DNA from: an uncultured Planctomycetaceae bacterium
GTDB taxonomy: Bacteria; Planctomycetota; Planctomycetia; Pirellulales; UBA1268
Direction of reading: 5' to 3'
DNA length: 38,140 nt
Assembly: GCA_913052575.1 (NCBI GenBank)
Contig: CAJXFK010000012.1
Location: 1-38,140 of the forward strand
Of this stretch, positions 1-10,400 are shown one piece after another; the stretch's first letter is position 1, and each line of letters opens with the position of its first letter. The notes beneath the pieces were generated by a model. The model made no database searches, had not been told where the DNA came from, and saw nothing but the letters and a program-made list of their open reading frames with translations. A program made the translations under genes and the position numbers.

Positions 1-2
1 AG

Positions 3-89
3 ATCATGATTGAGACTACAACTGGAGAAAAGGAGTTAGCGATCGTGCCTCGCCAGAAGAACTGGGGCCGATTTACATGGAAGCCATAA
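3..89 (+). CDS. possible C-terminal fragment of an upstream gene
   Basis: The + strand frame beginning at base 3 stays open from the window edge to a TAA at 87-89, while the other two forward frames hit stops within the first few codons. The encoded 28 residues end in a basic/aromatic tail (KNWGRFTWKP), which looks like a natural protein end. The stretch is too short for a family assignment. It would lie convergent to the vWA gene that ends at 350. An open frame this short could also be chance. Confidence 0.3.
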   Translation: MMIETTTGEKELAIVPRQKNWGRFTWKP

Positions 90-349
90 AGCGACGCTGT
101 CGTCCCCGAAACGGCTGAGAACTGATCATGCGACAAATAGGTGCAAAACATTTTGATGGTAGTTTTGCGTCTAGATGTACGTGTATGTTCAATAAAAAAT
201 TGAACGATGGGTTGAGTGATCTTAGTTCAAGCCTGCGGCTTTTATTCAGATGAGGGCCATGGAGAGAATGCAGTTGGAGATAATCAATAGCCTGCAACCC
301 GGCTGAAATTCTACGTGAATACACGTGAGTGTGACGTAATGTGAGTTGG
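90..349. other. intergenic region, convergent gene ends
   Basis: About 260 bp between the possible + strand gene end and the stop codon of the - strand vWA gene. A reverse-strand open frame (324-73) has no Shine-Dalgarno sequence and an unremarkable composition, so I treat it as non-coding. I see no convincing GC-rich hairpin followed by a T-run for either strand. Confidence 0.5.
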
Positions 350-3300
350 CTATTGGGCTGGTATAGGTATTACTAAAGGCATGCCGCCATCGGAGATGGT
401 GCTCGTGGCGCCGGCAATCAATCTCTGTTGATCTGTAAACTCAAGCCGAACGTTGTCAGATATCCGACCATTTGTTGCTTGAATAAGAAAGGTGTGCCGT
501 ATTCTGCAGATATCCGGCTCGACCATGTGGCTTGCTGATAGAGACGCGCCAGATACTACAGCTTTCAGGAGCGGCAAGTGTGACGACTGTTCAGCAGGAT
601 GTTCTTCAACAACACTCACTTCAATAATGTTTTTTGATTGTGGCTTTTTACGAGTAACTAATATCTTGGAACCCGGTAAACCAGGGAAGGAAAATTCCTT
701 CTCTACTTCTTCTGATAAGTCATTGACGAGTATTAGAAGGTCAGGATTCACCTGATCAAACCGAAACCACGCCTTGACGAGTGCTTTAGTTGCGAGGGGT
801 GGCCACTGCGGTGCGATAAGATCAAACACCGGTACAGATCGGTTTTTTTGAAGTGTCATATCGTAGAAGGTATACGGTATGCCGATTGGCTTATCTTGTT
901 TCAGTGGTTGGACTTCGACCCAGATGCTCGTTGGGCGTTGCGAATAGCTGTTTGCTTCATCGTTCTGTATCGATATTGGGATTCGCACGTCGTTCATGGT
1001 GCGAGATGCCAAGTGCACACCGAAGAAACTTTTTCTTCGAGAATCAATTGGATCAACAAGACCACTTTTACTATCACGAAGTCCTTGTTCAGTTCCGCCA
1101 TCATATCGCCGAAACTCAATGGATCGCCCGCCATTTGTGACATAAAGATCTAACGATGTATTGTTTTCAGCAGCGAAGCGTCGAGATGGAGGACGAGGCC
1201 CTGTTTCTAAGAATGCATCGTAATTGACAATACTTCGAGGTATCGAGCGAGGTAGTGTGCAAGTTTCCTCAAGGTGGAGAGTTTTGTTTACAGCATTCGG
1301 GCCCGAAACTCTCCACTGTAAAAGTCGAAATGAATCACGAAGAGATTTTAAGAGTGCTGCTGGGTCAGTAGCTTCGTAGAACTTTCCACCCGAATTATGA
1401 GCTACATCTCGCACTTCAGCCATGCGCATTGCTCGCTCCATTCCATTCGACTCTAAAGCGAACCCGATGATATCAATTCGAAGCGGTATCGAACGGCGTA
1501 AATTCTTCTGCGCTAATTGTCTTGTGACTCCAGGTGCTGTTGTAAACTGGCCTCCCGATTGATCATTCGCACCGTCTGTTACAACAAGAACATGTCCTGG
1601 TATGGCACTGTGTGAGCCGTCAAAATCTGTACCGATGGCCTCCGAAATTGCACGATACAGCGGCGTTTCACCGCCAGGAGAGATTGGTGACAAAATACTG
1701 TCTATTTCAAGTGCGACGCCTTGTGTGAGCGGTTGCATAGGTAACACTTGCTCAACATCATCTCCTGGAACCAGATTAAATGGTTGATCATTTTTCTTGG
1801 CAGTATCTTTTGCTTTTTGGCCAAGATCTGTCAGTGAGGAAGAGTAGTTTCCCTTTTCATCACGACTCCATTGTGTTCGGTGTCCATAGAGCCACAGTGA
1901 AACATCCCAGTCACCAGCTGAGACTAGATTATCGAGGACTTGTTGGACAGCCGCGCGACCAGCATCCAGTCGAGTTCGCCCGTCCATCATTCTGCGTCCC
2001 ATACTTCCTGAACAATCAAAAATAATTGCAACGGCTTGAGTCTGAGAAGCATCACCGTGGACGGTGATTTTACTCAGGTCACTAGACTGTGTATGCCACT
2101 GTGTCATTCGTGAGGCTGTTGCTGATACGACAGGAACCCCTTGGACCATTTTGTGGCCTCGATACCAGACTACAAAGTCAAGAGCAGGAACTTCATTTTC
2201 TTCAAGGCGGCGACTAATTGCAGCATCAATTTTCCAAGATTCAGGTTTTGTGTTGTCATATAAGCAAACCGGCAGTTGTGTGATAGGCTTCGAAGAAGAG
2301 TCTTTAATTAATGTCGGTAACGGCTCCGACTCCGCACCGGGTGCCAACCAAACTGTTGCCACTCCTCCGGGGATCCCCGGTGATGAGGGCTCAAGCTTTA
2401 TTGAAAGAGAGGCAGGGAGGTCAGAAGACAATGGCGCAAGCGTAATACGTCGTGGTGAGAGTTCGATTCTGGAAAATTCTTCAATTGAAACTTCTGCGTC
2501 ACTAAGACGTTCCTCGAATTCCTGTTCAAGAAGATCGTCACGTTTGGCACCGTATTTATCTGTTACAATTGTAGCTATGCTGAGTAGACGCCGTGACTTA
2601 ACGAGGCAAAATGGTTCGCTGCCCGGGGCAATGGCATTCCAGAAATCATCGAGTGTCAATTCCGATAAACGTATCAACCGTCGATAAGTAAGATTGGCAA
2701 AATACGTGATTTCAGGGTCATGCTCTTTTCCAGTTATAAATTTCAGCTGGTCGCATACGAGAAGTGCATGGCGACGATTGTCCACAGAGGCACCCTCTAG
2801 GATCGCCAGAAGAGTTTTGGAGTTGTCAGAATTTTGCTGTGCAGCTCGGTTAACCTGGGTTTTAATTTTGGAAAAATCTTCATCAAAATTGCGAGATACC
2901 TTCCTTAATACGGAGGATTGAAGTCCTACGTAGGCGGCAAATTCTTCTGTTGAAGATGGAAGCCTGTTTTGCTGTGGAACATCATCAAGAAATTGCGCGG
3001 TGACAGGGAATGAAAAAGAACCATCTACGCGTACACTTCCTTGCTCAAAATTAGATTCTGTGCTCTGTTTGATTGGTTTTGTTACGCGAGCAAAATTCTT
3101 TGCATATTCCTCAATAAGTTGTTGTTCAAGTTGATTGGATCTCATGAGCAATTGAATTCTGGTGCCAGCGGGAATGAGCGGGGTAAGCAAGGCCCGGCGT
3201 ATTGCGCCGAGAGTTTGAGGGCTGTCCGGCGCGGCTGCAGCGAGATTCCTGCAGTGATCGAGGTAGCTGTTGAGAAGCTTTTTAAAGTTTTTATCAGCAG

Positions 3301-5476
3301 CCTGCTGATACTTTTCAATAAAAGTAAATTGCTTCTGAGAATCCCGTTCGGCAGGGCTCGCCAGCATTGCGAGGCTTCGAAAGCTGCGGTAATACCGTCG
3401 GCATGAAGTAAGTAAGTCTTTTATAAAACTTGGCTGAAGTGTTGAGGGTTTTTGCTGGTCTGCTTGTATTTGTGCTTCCCGTGTCCACCAATCAAGAAGA
3501 TAAGGCAATTCTGAGTTGAGTTGATCAAGTGTTTTGAGGACCTGCCACCGCCGAGTAAGTTCACTTTTCAGTACTTTGAAATCATTGTGTACCTGTGCAG
3601 CGAGATCAACCGCGTCCCGCATGGAATCTGAGTCACCCACAAAGGTGAGGTCGATTGCTCTTCTGAGCATGTCCATAGCCTGTTTAAAATTTCGTTGATC
3701 TGCCGGTGAAGAGTGGAGCCGTCTAGATCGGCCAATTGCGATGTTCCGTGAATCTGCGACACACTGAATAAGTTTTGGAAAGAGTGAAGGGGAACGGCTC
3801 CAAGCGTCATTCTGACTCCATTCTAAGAGCATTCTGATGAAATGGAGTTGCGCAGAACTAAAAGAATCATTATCTGGAGAAGGCCCGACGTAATCGAGCC
3901 AACGCCGAAGGTAAGGGCGACTAATATCTTTCCCCGAATCCATTCGCAATAAAAGAAGTTGCCATGCCTGTTTTAAGCGATCCTGCCATACATTGATATC
4001 ACCTGTCGTGGTTGCGACAGATTGTTTTGAATCTTCAAGTAGCTTGTCAATTGCCTCTAGCTCTGCCCGCTGATCACTTTCTGGACTCTCAGTCAGTTGG
4101 GCCAATTCCTGGTCAAGCAGTACATACTCTAAAGAAGTGATGGGGCGTTGAAGCCTGCTTTCAAGTTGCTCAGCAAACGCATCGTTCACGCCTTGTATTT
4201 TCGATGTGGCAATGCCGTAGTGTCGTAGCCGCTCCGAACGAAGTAAAAGATTTTGATATGTGCCCCATAAGACAGGTCTTGTATTTTTTCGTAATTTACG
4301 GATTTCATCAACAGCGTTCCACCGTTGTGTCAACCAACTGATGTCAGGTATTGATAGAGATTTGATATTGAGTGTACCTCTTGGTCCTTTAGACCAACTC
4401 AACATCACGCTGTCTGACTTGATGGAAGTTTTGAGACCTGGAGAAGATGTACCAAGCAGTTTCGGTGTTTGACGTGACCCAAAGACTGTAGTTGCAAAGT
4501 GATCAACTTTATTTTGAAGGTATTGGCTGAGTTCAAGTAGGGAAACTTGTCCGTCACTATTTCCATATGGTTTTGCATCGGCAACTCCTTGAAGGCCTCT
4601 AGCGAAGTGCGTTGTGAACGAAGAACCACCAAGGTATTCGCTTGTCAATATTCTTTGACCGGCTGAATAAGGCAACATGACCCATAGTCGATCATGATTT
4701 CCTTGATCAACTATTGTCTCTACAGCTGCAGGAAATCCTGTTCCAGCGAGACCTGATGGCCATGACTGTTCATCTTTCCCGCAGTCTAAGACAGTCACTA
4801 CATTGATATTTGGTTGAACAGCAGCACGAATGCCAGCTAGAAGTCGTTCTACTGAAATGAAGTCGGCATCCGAAAGCGCCAGTGGTTGAGCACTTTTAAG
4901 TGGAGGCACGAGAAAAGGTTTACCGGTTTTATCAATGGCTGCAATGGCGGTTATGTAGACCAATACGGTGTTGCGATCCGGCCCACCAGGACGAGCTTCT
5001 TTGAGTGTTCGTGTGATGTAAGGCATGAAATCTGTGCCGGTCGTGAGTTCTCCAAATGCCGAGCTGATGTCACTAACAGTTGCAGCCATGGGCGCAAAAA
5101 ATCCATTTCCTGGAGAATTGAGGTCAAGAAGAAGTTTTTTGTCTTCTTCTACCAAAGGCAGTGGGCCAAAGGGGGCTTGATAGTTCGTTGCAAATGCGGT
5201 GACTATTGGAATAGGCCTGTGAAGTGTCAACAAAAGTTGCACAAGAAAGACAAGCACTCCGATCGTTGCAGAGGTAATGAATAAACGAGAAGTCCAGAGC
5301 AGAACCCGCTCAAGGATCGTTCGCTGGAAGTCAGAACTCCTCCATGATTTTGAAGGGCTCGAGTCGTTGTTGAGGAGGCTTTGTTCAGGTATATAATCTG
5401 CACCGTCAGACATTTTTGCCTGGCTTTTAGTTCGCCACGATTGCGGTTTCGAAGAGCTTTTTTTATCTGGACCCAT
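350..5476 (-). CDS. giant single-pass membrane protein with caspase-like and vWA domains (T6SS-linked)
   Basis: A 1708-aa protein. The N-terminus is basic and cytoplasmic (1-62), followed by one membrane helix (about 63-86), so about 1620 residues are predicted outside the inner membrane. Residues about 150-340 read like a caspase/C14 fold: strand VLVYITAIA where SGHG would be expected, then VVTVLDCGK, then SSFTTHFARGLQG, then an EF-hand-like DGQVSLLEL (309-317). The catalytic His-Gly is missing, so proteolysis is unlikely. A long helical region follows (about 380-1000). A vWA domain at about 1145-1350 has a complete MIDAS: DCSGS from D1154, T1271 and D1301. The C-terminal ~350 residues look beta-rich. 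It is the last gene of the - strand trio, 87 bp after the HEAT-like gene. It resembles the 1704-aa protein in architecture. Inferred role: a structural envelope component of the adjacent T6SS. No family with a proven function is recognised for the whole chain. Confidence 0.85.
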   Translation of the reverse strand: MGPDKKSSSKPQSWRTKSQAKMSDGADYIPEQSLLNNDSSPSKSWRSSDFQRTILERVLLWTSRLFITSATIGVLVFLVQLLLTLHRPIPIVTAFATNYQAPFGPLPLVEEDKKLLLDLNSPGNGFFAPMAATVSDISSAFGELTTGTDFMPYITRTLKEARPGGPDRNTVLVYITAIAAIDKTGKPFLVPPLKSAQPLALSDADFISVERLLAGIRAAVQPNINVVTVLDCGKDEQSWPSGLAGTGFPAAVETIVDQGNHDRLWVMLPYSAGQRILTSEYLGGSSFTTHFARGLQGVADAKPYGNSDGQVSLLELSQYLQNKVDHFATTVFGSRQTPKLLGTSSPGLKTSIKSDSVMLSWSKGPRGTLNIKSLSIPDISWLTQRWNAVDEIRKLRKNTRPVLWGTYQNLLLRSERLRHYGIATSKIQGVNDAFAEQLESRLQRPITSLEYVLLDQELAQLTESPESDQRAELEAIDKLLEDSKQSVATTTGDINVWQDRLKQAWQLLLLRMDSGKDISRPYLRRWLDYVGPSPDNDSFSSAQLHFIRMLLEWSQNDAWSRSPSLFPKLIQCVADSRNIAIGRSRRLHSSPADQRNFKQAMDMLRRAIDLTFVGDSDSMRDAVDLAAQVHNDFKVLKSELTRRWQVLKTLDQLNSELPYLLDWWTREAQIQADQQKPSTLQPSFIKDLLTSCRRYYRSFRSLAMLASPAERDSQKQFTFIEKYQQAADKNFKKLLNSYLDHCRNLAAAAPDSPQTLGAIRRALLTPLIPAGTRIQLLMRSNQLEQQLIEEYAKNFARVTKPIKQSTESNFEQGSVRVDGSFSFPVTAQFLDDVPQQNRLPSSTEEFAAYVGLQSSVLRKVSRNFDEDFSKIKTQVNRAAQQNSDNSKTLLAILEGASVDNRRHALLVCDQLKFITGKEHDPEITYFANLTYRRLIRLSELTLDDFWNAIAPGSEPFCLVKSRRLLSIATIVTDKYGAKRDDLLEQEFEERLSDAEVSIEEFSRIELSPRRITLAPLSSDLPASLSIKLEPSSPGIPGGVATVWLAPGAESEPLPTLIKDSSSKPITQLPVCLYDNTKPESWKIDAAISRRLEENEVPALDFVVWYRGHKMVQGVPVVSATASRMTQWHTQSSDLSKITVHGDASQTQAVAIIFDCSGSMGRRMMDGRTRLDAGRAAVQQVLDNLVSAGDWDVSLWLYGHRTQWSRDEKGNYSSSLTDLGQKAKDTAKKNDQPFNLVPGDDVEQVLPMQPLTQGVALEIDSILSPISPGGETPLYRAISEAIGTDFDGSHSAIPGHVLVVTDGANDQSGGQFTTAPGVTRQLAQKNLRRSIPLRIDIIGFALESNGMERAMRMAEVRDVAHNSGGKFYEATDPAALLKSLRDSFRLLQWRVSGPNAVNKTLHLEETCTLPRSIPRSIVNYDAFLETGPRPPSRRFAAENNTSLDLYVTNGGRSIEFRRYDGGTEQGLRDSKSGLVDPIDSRRKSFFGVHLASRTMNDVRIPISIQNDEANSYSQRPTSIWVEVQPLKQDKPIGIPYTFYDMTLQKNRSVPVFDLIAPQWPPLATKALVKAWFRFDQVNPDLLILVNDLSEEVEKEFSFPGLPGSKILVTRKKPQSKNIIEVSVVEEHPAEQSSHLPLLKAVVSGASLSASHMVEPDICRIRHTFLIQATNGRISDNVRLEFTDQQRLIAGATSTISDGGMPLVIPIPAQ

Positions 5477-5563
5477 AACAGTTTCTGCGATGAAATTGAG
5501 TTGAATGAAGTGTCATGTGATGTTGGCTTTTTATTATTTGAACGACATGAAGATTTCTGTTTC

Positions 5564-7267
5564 TTATCTGTTTTGTAAGGCGTTGGGACGATTTTTTACA
5601 ATGAAAAAATCATGGACAAACTGTATCAAAACCGCGAGTGTTATCAGTGTTGCGGGAATACGTAGCCATGTGACTAGTCGAGGTGCTTGTAATGCAGCGG
5701 TATTCTGCTCGGTGTGCTTTTCGCTAGATTCAGACGATGGGTTTCTATGAGCAACGACTTTATTGTTTTGTCCTGGTACGACCATGGTTTTTGTTGATGG
5801 AATTCGAGGTGCGGCGATGGTGTGGTTAGATTTTGTAGCCGTAGCATTTGGAAGAGCAGGTCTCGGTAGTTTTGGTTGACTTTGAACAATTTTTGCTGCA
5901 GGTTTGGTGAGTGAGTGAGACGAAGGTAACCCAATGCCAGCCCATCTCGGATTGTTTTCTAGAAATGATCGTTGATGTTCGGTGCTTCTTGGTGGTAGCT
6001 GAATGTTGTGAATTGAGTTCTGTGTGCCAGCAGATGCATGTTGTTGCAGGGTCGAGTCATTGATATGAGTCTGGTTAGAAGATTTGTTCGTCCTGTTTAC
6101 CGGGCTTTCAGTAGATGCCTGTCTAGTATTTATCCATGGGTGAGGGATTATCTCAGCGTAGCGATCTTCTTGTTCAGTATTGTTGGAGGGGGTAGATCGT
6201 TTTGATCGGCGTAATAGAACACTTTTTATTGCCTGTCGGACTGGTTTTTCCGACACGGCTTGTGGCGATGGTGGTGGTAGTTGTTCTACAGGGAATTGAA
6301 GAGATTCTGGGATGGCCGCGGGAGTAGGCTGTTGATCAGAGTTGAAATCATCAGGAGGAATAGTAAAAAGTGGTCGGTCAATAAAACATGGTTCATTATC
6401 GTCGCTATATGGTAATTCGCGATCAGTTACGATGGGCAATTCTCGTACGACTTGTGAATTAAATCCACTAGCAAACTGTTGGCAGTCGCAAGCTTGGCAA
6501 GCCTGGAGTGCTAATTCTGCAACCGTCCGGACCCGTTCACTTGTTTCAAGAAAACATCCGTTTTCGTCACGTCCATGGGCTAGCTGTTCGAGTTTCTTTC
6601 TCATGTCTGGGCTGCAACACGGTCCGTGTCCATTTCCACAGGGACATTCTTCTTTTGAAGGATCTTTGCAAACTGGTTTGCCTGTGATATGGGACATGAC
6701 TTTCTCTTGACACTCTTTCATTTTCTTGACACAGACACGCTCTTTTGGTGGTGCTTTTCCAAAAATACGATCAATGAAGTCACAGAACTTCTTCTCGATA
6801 GTTTTTTTAAGATCATGACAAACTTGAATACATCCAAGTGCTTTTCGTGTTGACTTTTTTTGTTCTCTCGACTGACACCCACTAGCAGTTTTGAGTGCAG
6901 CTAGTACCGCAGCGTATCGTACGGGTTCATCAGGATCGCCCATTGCAGCAACGATTGCTGGGCCGACTTCTGGATGTTCAGGAGAGCAGCCCATATTGGC
7001 AAGGTACTCCAAGGCCTTTTTCTTTTTGCAGATTTTATGTTTGGCAGCTTTTGCTTTAGCGGCTGCTTTAATTGCAGGGTTTTGAGAGTATTGGTCAGCA
7101 CCGATGCCAAGAGAGCTCCAGATAGTTGTCGGTGCTTCTTGCGCGTGCGATGTCAGTGTTGTCGTGTTAATTAAAATCATGACAACGAAAAGTCTGCGAA
7201 GGCACTGGTGTACGACACAGCACGTCAATAACGGCATCCATGATTTTTCCGTGTTCATTCTGTGCAT
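5564..7267 (-). CDS. Cys-rich HEAT-like repeat protein with signal peptide and C-terminal membrane helix
   Basis: A 567-aa protein. A hydrophobic stretch at about 24-40 ending SHA-QE looks like a signal peptide. Residues 62-130 contain a HEAT-like repeat (helix pair with DPDEPVRYAAVLAALK), and 222-258 look like a second. Between them lies a Cys-rich segment (C146 to C261, including CPCGNGHGPCC). Residues about 280-520 are Pro/Ser/Thr/Asn-rich and probably disordered. A single membrane helix lies near 534-555 with a short basic tail, giving a probable type I topology with the HEAT/Cys part outside the cytoplasm. The start is uncertain: ATGs at 7267, 7258 and 7237 are in frame and none has a clear Shine-Dalgarno site. 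It sits between the two giant paralogues on the same strand, so it probably acts with them. I do not recognise a named family; disulfide bonding or metal binding is possible. Confidence 0.75.
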   Translation of the reverse strand: MHRMNTEKSWMPLLTCCVVHQCLRRLFVVMILINTTTLTSHAQEAPTTIWSSLGIGADQYSQNPAIKAAAKAKAAKHKICKKKKALEYLANMGCSPEHPEVGPAIVAAMGDPDEPVRYAAVLAALKTASGCQSREQKKSTRKALGCIQVCHDLKKTIEKKFCDFIDRIFGKAPPKERVCVKKMKECQEKVMSHITGKPVCKDPSKEECPCGNGHGPCCSPDMRKKLEQLAHGRDENGCFLETSERVRTVAELALQACQACDCQQFASGFNSQVVRELPIVTDRELPYSDDNEPCFIDRPLFTIPPDDFNSDQQPTPAAIPESLQFPVEQLPPPSPQAVSEKPVRQAIKSVLLRRSKRSTPSNNTEQEDRYAEIIPHPWINTRQASTESPVNRTNKSSNQTHINDSTLQQHASAGTQNSIHNIQLPPRSTEHQRSFLENNPRWAGIGLPSSHSLTKPAAKIVQSQPKLPRPALPNATATKSNHTIAAPRIPSTKTMVVPGQNNKVVAHRNPSSESSEKHTEQNTAALQAPRLVTWLRIPATLITLAVLIQFVHDFFIVKNRPNALQNR

Positions 7268-7496
7268 TACTGTGAAATACAGGCTCGTTTATCCGTGTCG
7301 AGCGCATCCATGCTGCTCTTCTGGAAGGTTGGGAGACAACGAACTCCCACCTTTCATTTGTTATCGGTACTTGAAGTCTGCCGAATGATGCATGCAGAAG
7401 GGCCAACGGTCACCTTACTATGGAAGACTGTGACGATGAGGTAAGGCTGGGTGGCAACGCGGCAGTCTGTCGATCGTATCGTCTCAAATGAAATAT

Positions 7497-10400
7497 TTAT
7501 TGCATCTTAAGAGCAATCGTTGCTGGTGGGGCAGGGGATGCAGGCAGTGTAATTTTCATTAAATCTGACCGTCTTGTTGTGTTTCGAATAGCACCCTGCG
7601 CAGAGACGGAGTATTCGCCTGGCTCTAAGTTAGTAAACTGGAATTCACCTTTCTTTCCAGTCTTGACGGTTCGTTCTCCTGCAGGCCCTGTAAGGCTGAC
7701 AGAGACATCTGGTTCACCCTTCCCGTCAAGGGTGACACGACCAATAATATCGTTATTCGGACTGGCTGGTTTTGCGGCAATGTCAAGCCAGACACGATTT
7801 GGTGGGCTGCTCAATCCAACTTTATCAACAGCGCGTATGAGTAGTGGAAGTCGAACACCTGGTGATAATTTTTCCGTTTTAAGATTAATTTCATATCGAA
7901 CGTCACCAAGCCAAACCGCGGGCTCCCATTTTTCTGGTTTCCCAAGCCCTTTTATATCTACGGCCCATTCAACATTTGCAAGTCCAGAAACTCCTGGTCG
8001 AACACGATCTGGTGCGATAAAAAATCCATCTGATACATCATCAGCTACTCGTATTGGAATCTTAAGTTCTCTACCTACGATTACTGACGCTGATGGTGGT
8101 GAATCAATCTGGGGGGCTGTTCCGTCAAAGACAATTGTCCTGCTGTCAGTTGCACTTGTCTGTCTACCAGCGAATGAAACTCGTGCGATAGCAGTGACAT
8201 CAACATTGGAAAAGCCCTTTCCACTCGCCTCTACTTTCCAGTCAGAGACTTCAGTGGTGACTGAAAGTTGTTTCAGTTTTTTAGGCATCTTGAAAGTTAT
8301 TTGTCGGTCATTTCTTCCAGACCATGCAATCTGTTCACCAGCTCGGCTAGCAGACCCAACACTGATTGGACGAAAGACAATATCAATGGAACCGCTGTCA
8401 CCACGTGCGGTTTGAAAGGTGTCAGCAGGGGCATCGACTTCGAGGGAGAAGGGAATGACGGCAGTTGGTGAACGGACAAGTGTGCGCAGTGTTTCTGGTT
8501 GTTTTATACGAATGCTTCTCCAGTCATACTGGGGGTATTGAGCAACCTTGTCAGTTGTAGGCGAACATTCTAAGGAATAAATGAGAGCGCGAGGATAATC
8601 ATTGATATCAAGAGCAAAGTAAGCCTGTCCACGATCTGGACCAGTCCATGTTGCTATAGCAAAATCTGATAACGTCGACTTTTGAATGCGTATGTCGGGT
8701 TTTCTAGAGACAACAGAAGGCATAGTTTTAATTTGAGACTGATTGCGGCTCGGTGCAAGTAGTGGTTTGAGCGATGCGACAAGGCCTGCCGGTGGAAAGG
8801 CTTCAACTGCAGGAGAAAGTGGACGCAAAAGGACCCGTATTTCACGACGGCTGGCGTCATAGACGGCATTTGAATCAACGAAATGTCTAGGGTGAATTGG
8901 CGTTAGATGTATTCGAAAAACTATTTTGTTCGTTGTTCCAATCTGCGTGTAATCTTCTACAACGACCGCAAGTTCACTTCCCACTTGAATGTCTTTTTTT
9001 TGTTTTTCCGGCGCATCTGGTGAGGGGAGTGCTCCTTTTGTTTCAGGTTCCGAAATATCTTTTTCCGGTTCGTTCTGTTTCTCACCACTCTCATTTTCCT
9101 GGTCGCTTTTCTCTGCAGGAGGAGCAAGCTTAACCCTCGTTACCCCGGTGTCTGATTGAAGGGTTATATTCTTGGCGACTAGTATTGGCTTTAGTGATTT
9201 TTCTTTTTGATTAATTGCTGCGGCAAGTGCTTGAAAGGTTTCCAAGGCGGTTGTTTTAATGAGATCATTTTGTGCCGAAAATACCTGCACTGTAACCTGC
9301 TTTTTGATGTCAGAGAGATTTTCAATTCCTAATTCCCACTCTGTGGTGCCAGATGGCCATGGACGTAGGGTAAGTGTTGGCGCGGTTGATGCACGGCCAA
9401 TTCCAGTGGAATCAATGGGTTTGTTTGCTTTGTATGCAATATGAGTCCATCCGTTTGAATCTTTTGGACCGACAACGGTAAGAGGATGACCACGTGCGGC
9501 AAGGACAATGTCACGACTGTTGAGTAACGGTAAAACAATTTCTGCACACGTATTCTTGGTGCCTGCATGTAGGGTCATTTGAATTTTTGCAGACTGATCT
9601 TTCGTGAATAGGGTTGAGGTTGCAAGACGCTTTACCTCGAAGCGTGCTTGATTGCCCCTCCAACCAAGTTCTGATGCTGAGAATTTTATATTTCGGCCTA
9701 TTAGATCACCACTTAATCGAGACAGTTGAAATACAGCGGGATCGAATGAAAAAGAGACTTGGTCCTCGAATATCTCTTTGCTTGGGCCCTCGTAGGTAGC
9801 ATTGATGCCGATGCGGTCTTCATCAAATGTATTGTTTGCGATTTCAAGAGTGAGCGGTAACCTTTCGGGCAAATGGAGGTTCGGAGGTGGAAGGATTACT
9901 TCGCTATTAGCAGCAAAGGCATCCCGCCAGTCCAGTGAACGTAAAGCACCAGCCAGACAGTCGTTCTTAATCCGGTCTTGGGGATCACTAAACTCACGAG
10001 ACGTTGAAAGGGACTTAAGTTTTTGGAAAATCTTGGCAGTTACCCTGCCCAGTCCAAGTACTTTGTCAATTAGCTTATCGTTATCTTGTAAAGTCGAGAT
10101 CTTAGAAAGATCTTCGAGGTTGGTTTGTGCCTCTTGTATGTCCTCGCCGAGCTGCAAGATCATTTCGGGAGCATTGTCTTTTGCACTGAAGCCTAGTGCT
10201 ACCGAAAAGAAATCGAGTTGTAGGTTTACTAATCGCCTTATCTGCAAAAGGTCTGATTCTGTAAGCAAGCGTTTTGTTCTTATGGCTGCGTGCGACGCGG
10301 GAGTGAGTGCATTGGTAGTAAGTGCAGGTTTTTTTCTGGTCCCTAATAAGTACTGTTTTTTTAGGCGACTTCTAGTCGACTGGGTGATCGCAGGTGAGCC

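Noticed and set aside
2064-2687. 207-codon + strand open frame opposite the vWA gene
   Set aside because: Antisense shadow with a Ser/Arg-rich composition and no family features.
350-5476. Active caspase/metacaspase call for the vWA protein
   Set aside because: The fold pattern is visible, but the catalytic His-Gly is replaced and the only Cys (LDCGK) is shifted by one position, so peptidase activity is not supported.
7579-8415. 278-codon open frame on the + strand opposite the 1704-aa gene
   Set aside because: It lies entirely antisense to a well-supported coding region, has no Shine-Dalgarno site and encodes low-complexity Ser/Pro/Thr-rich sequence typical of shadow frames.
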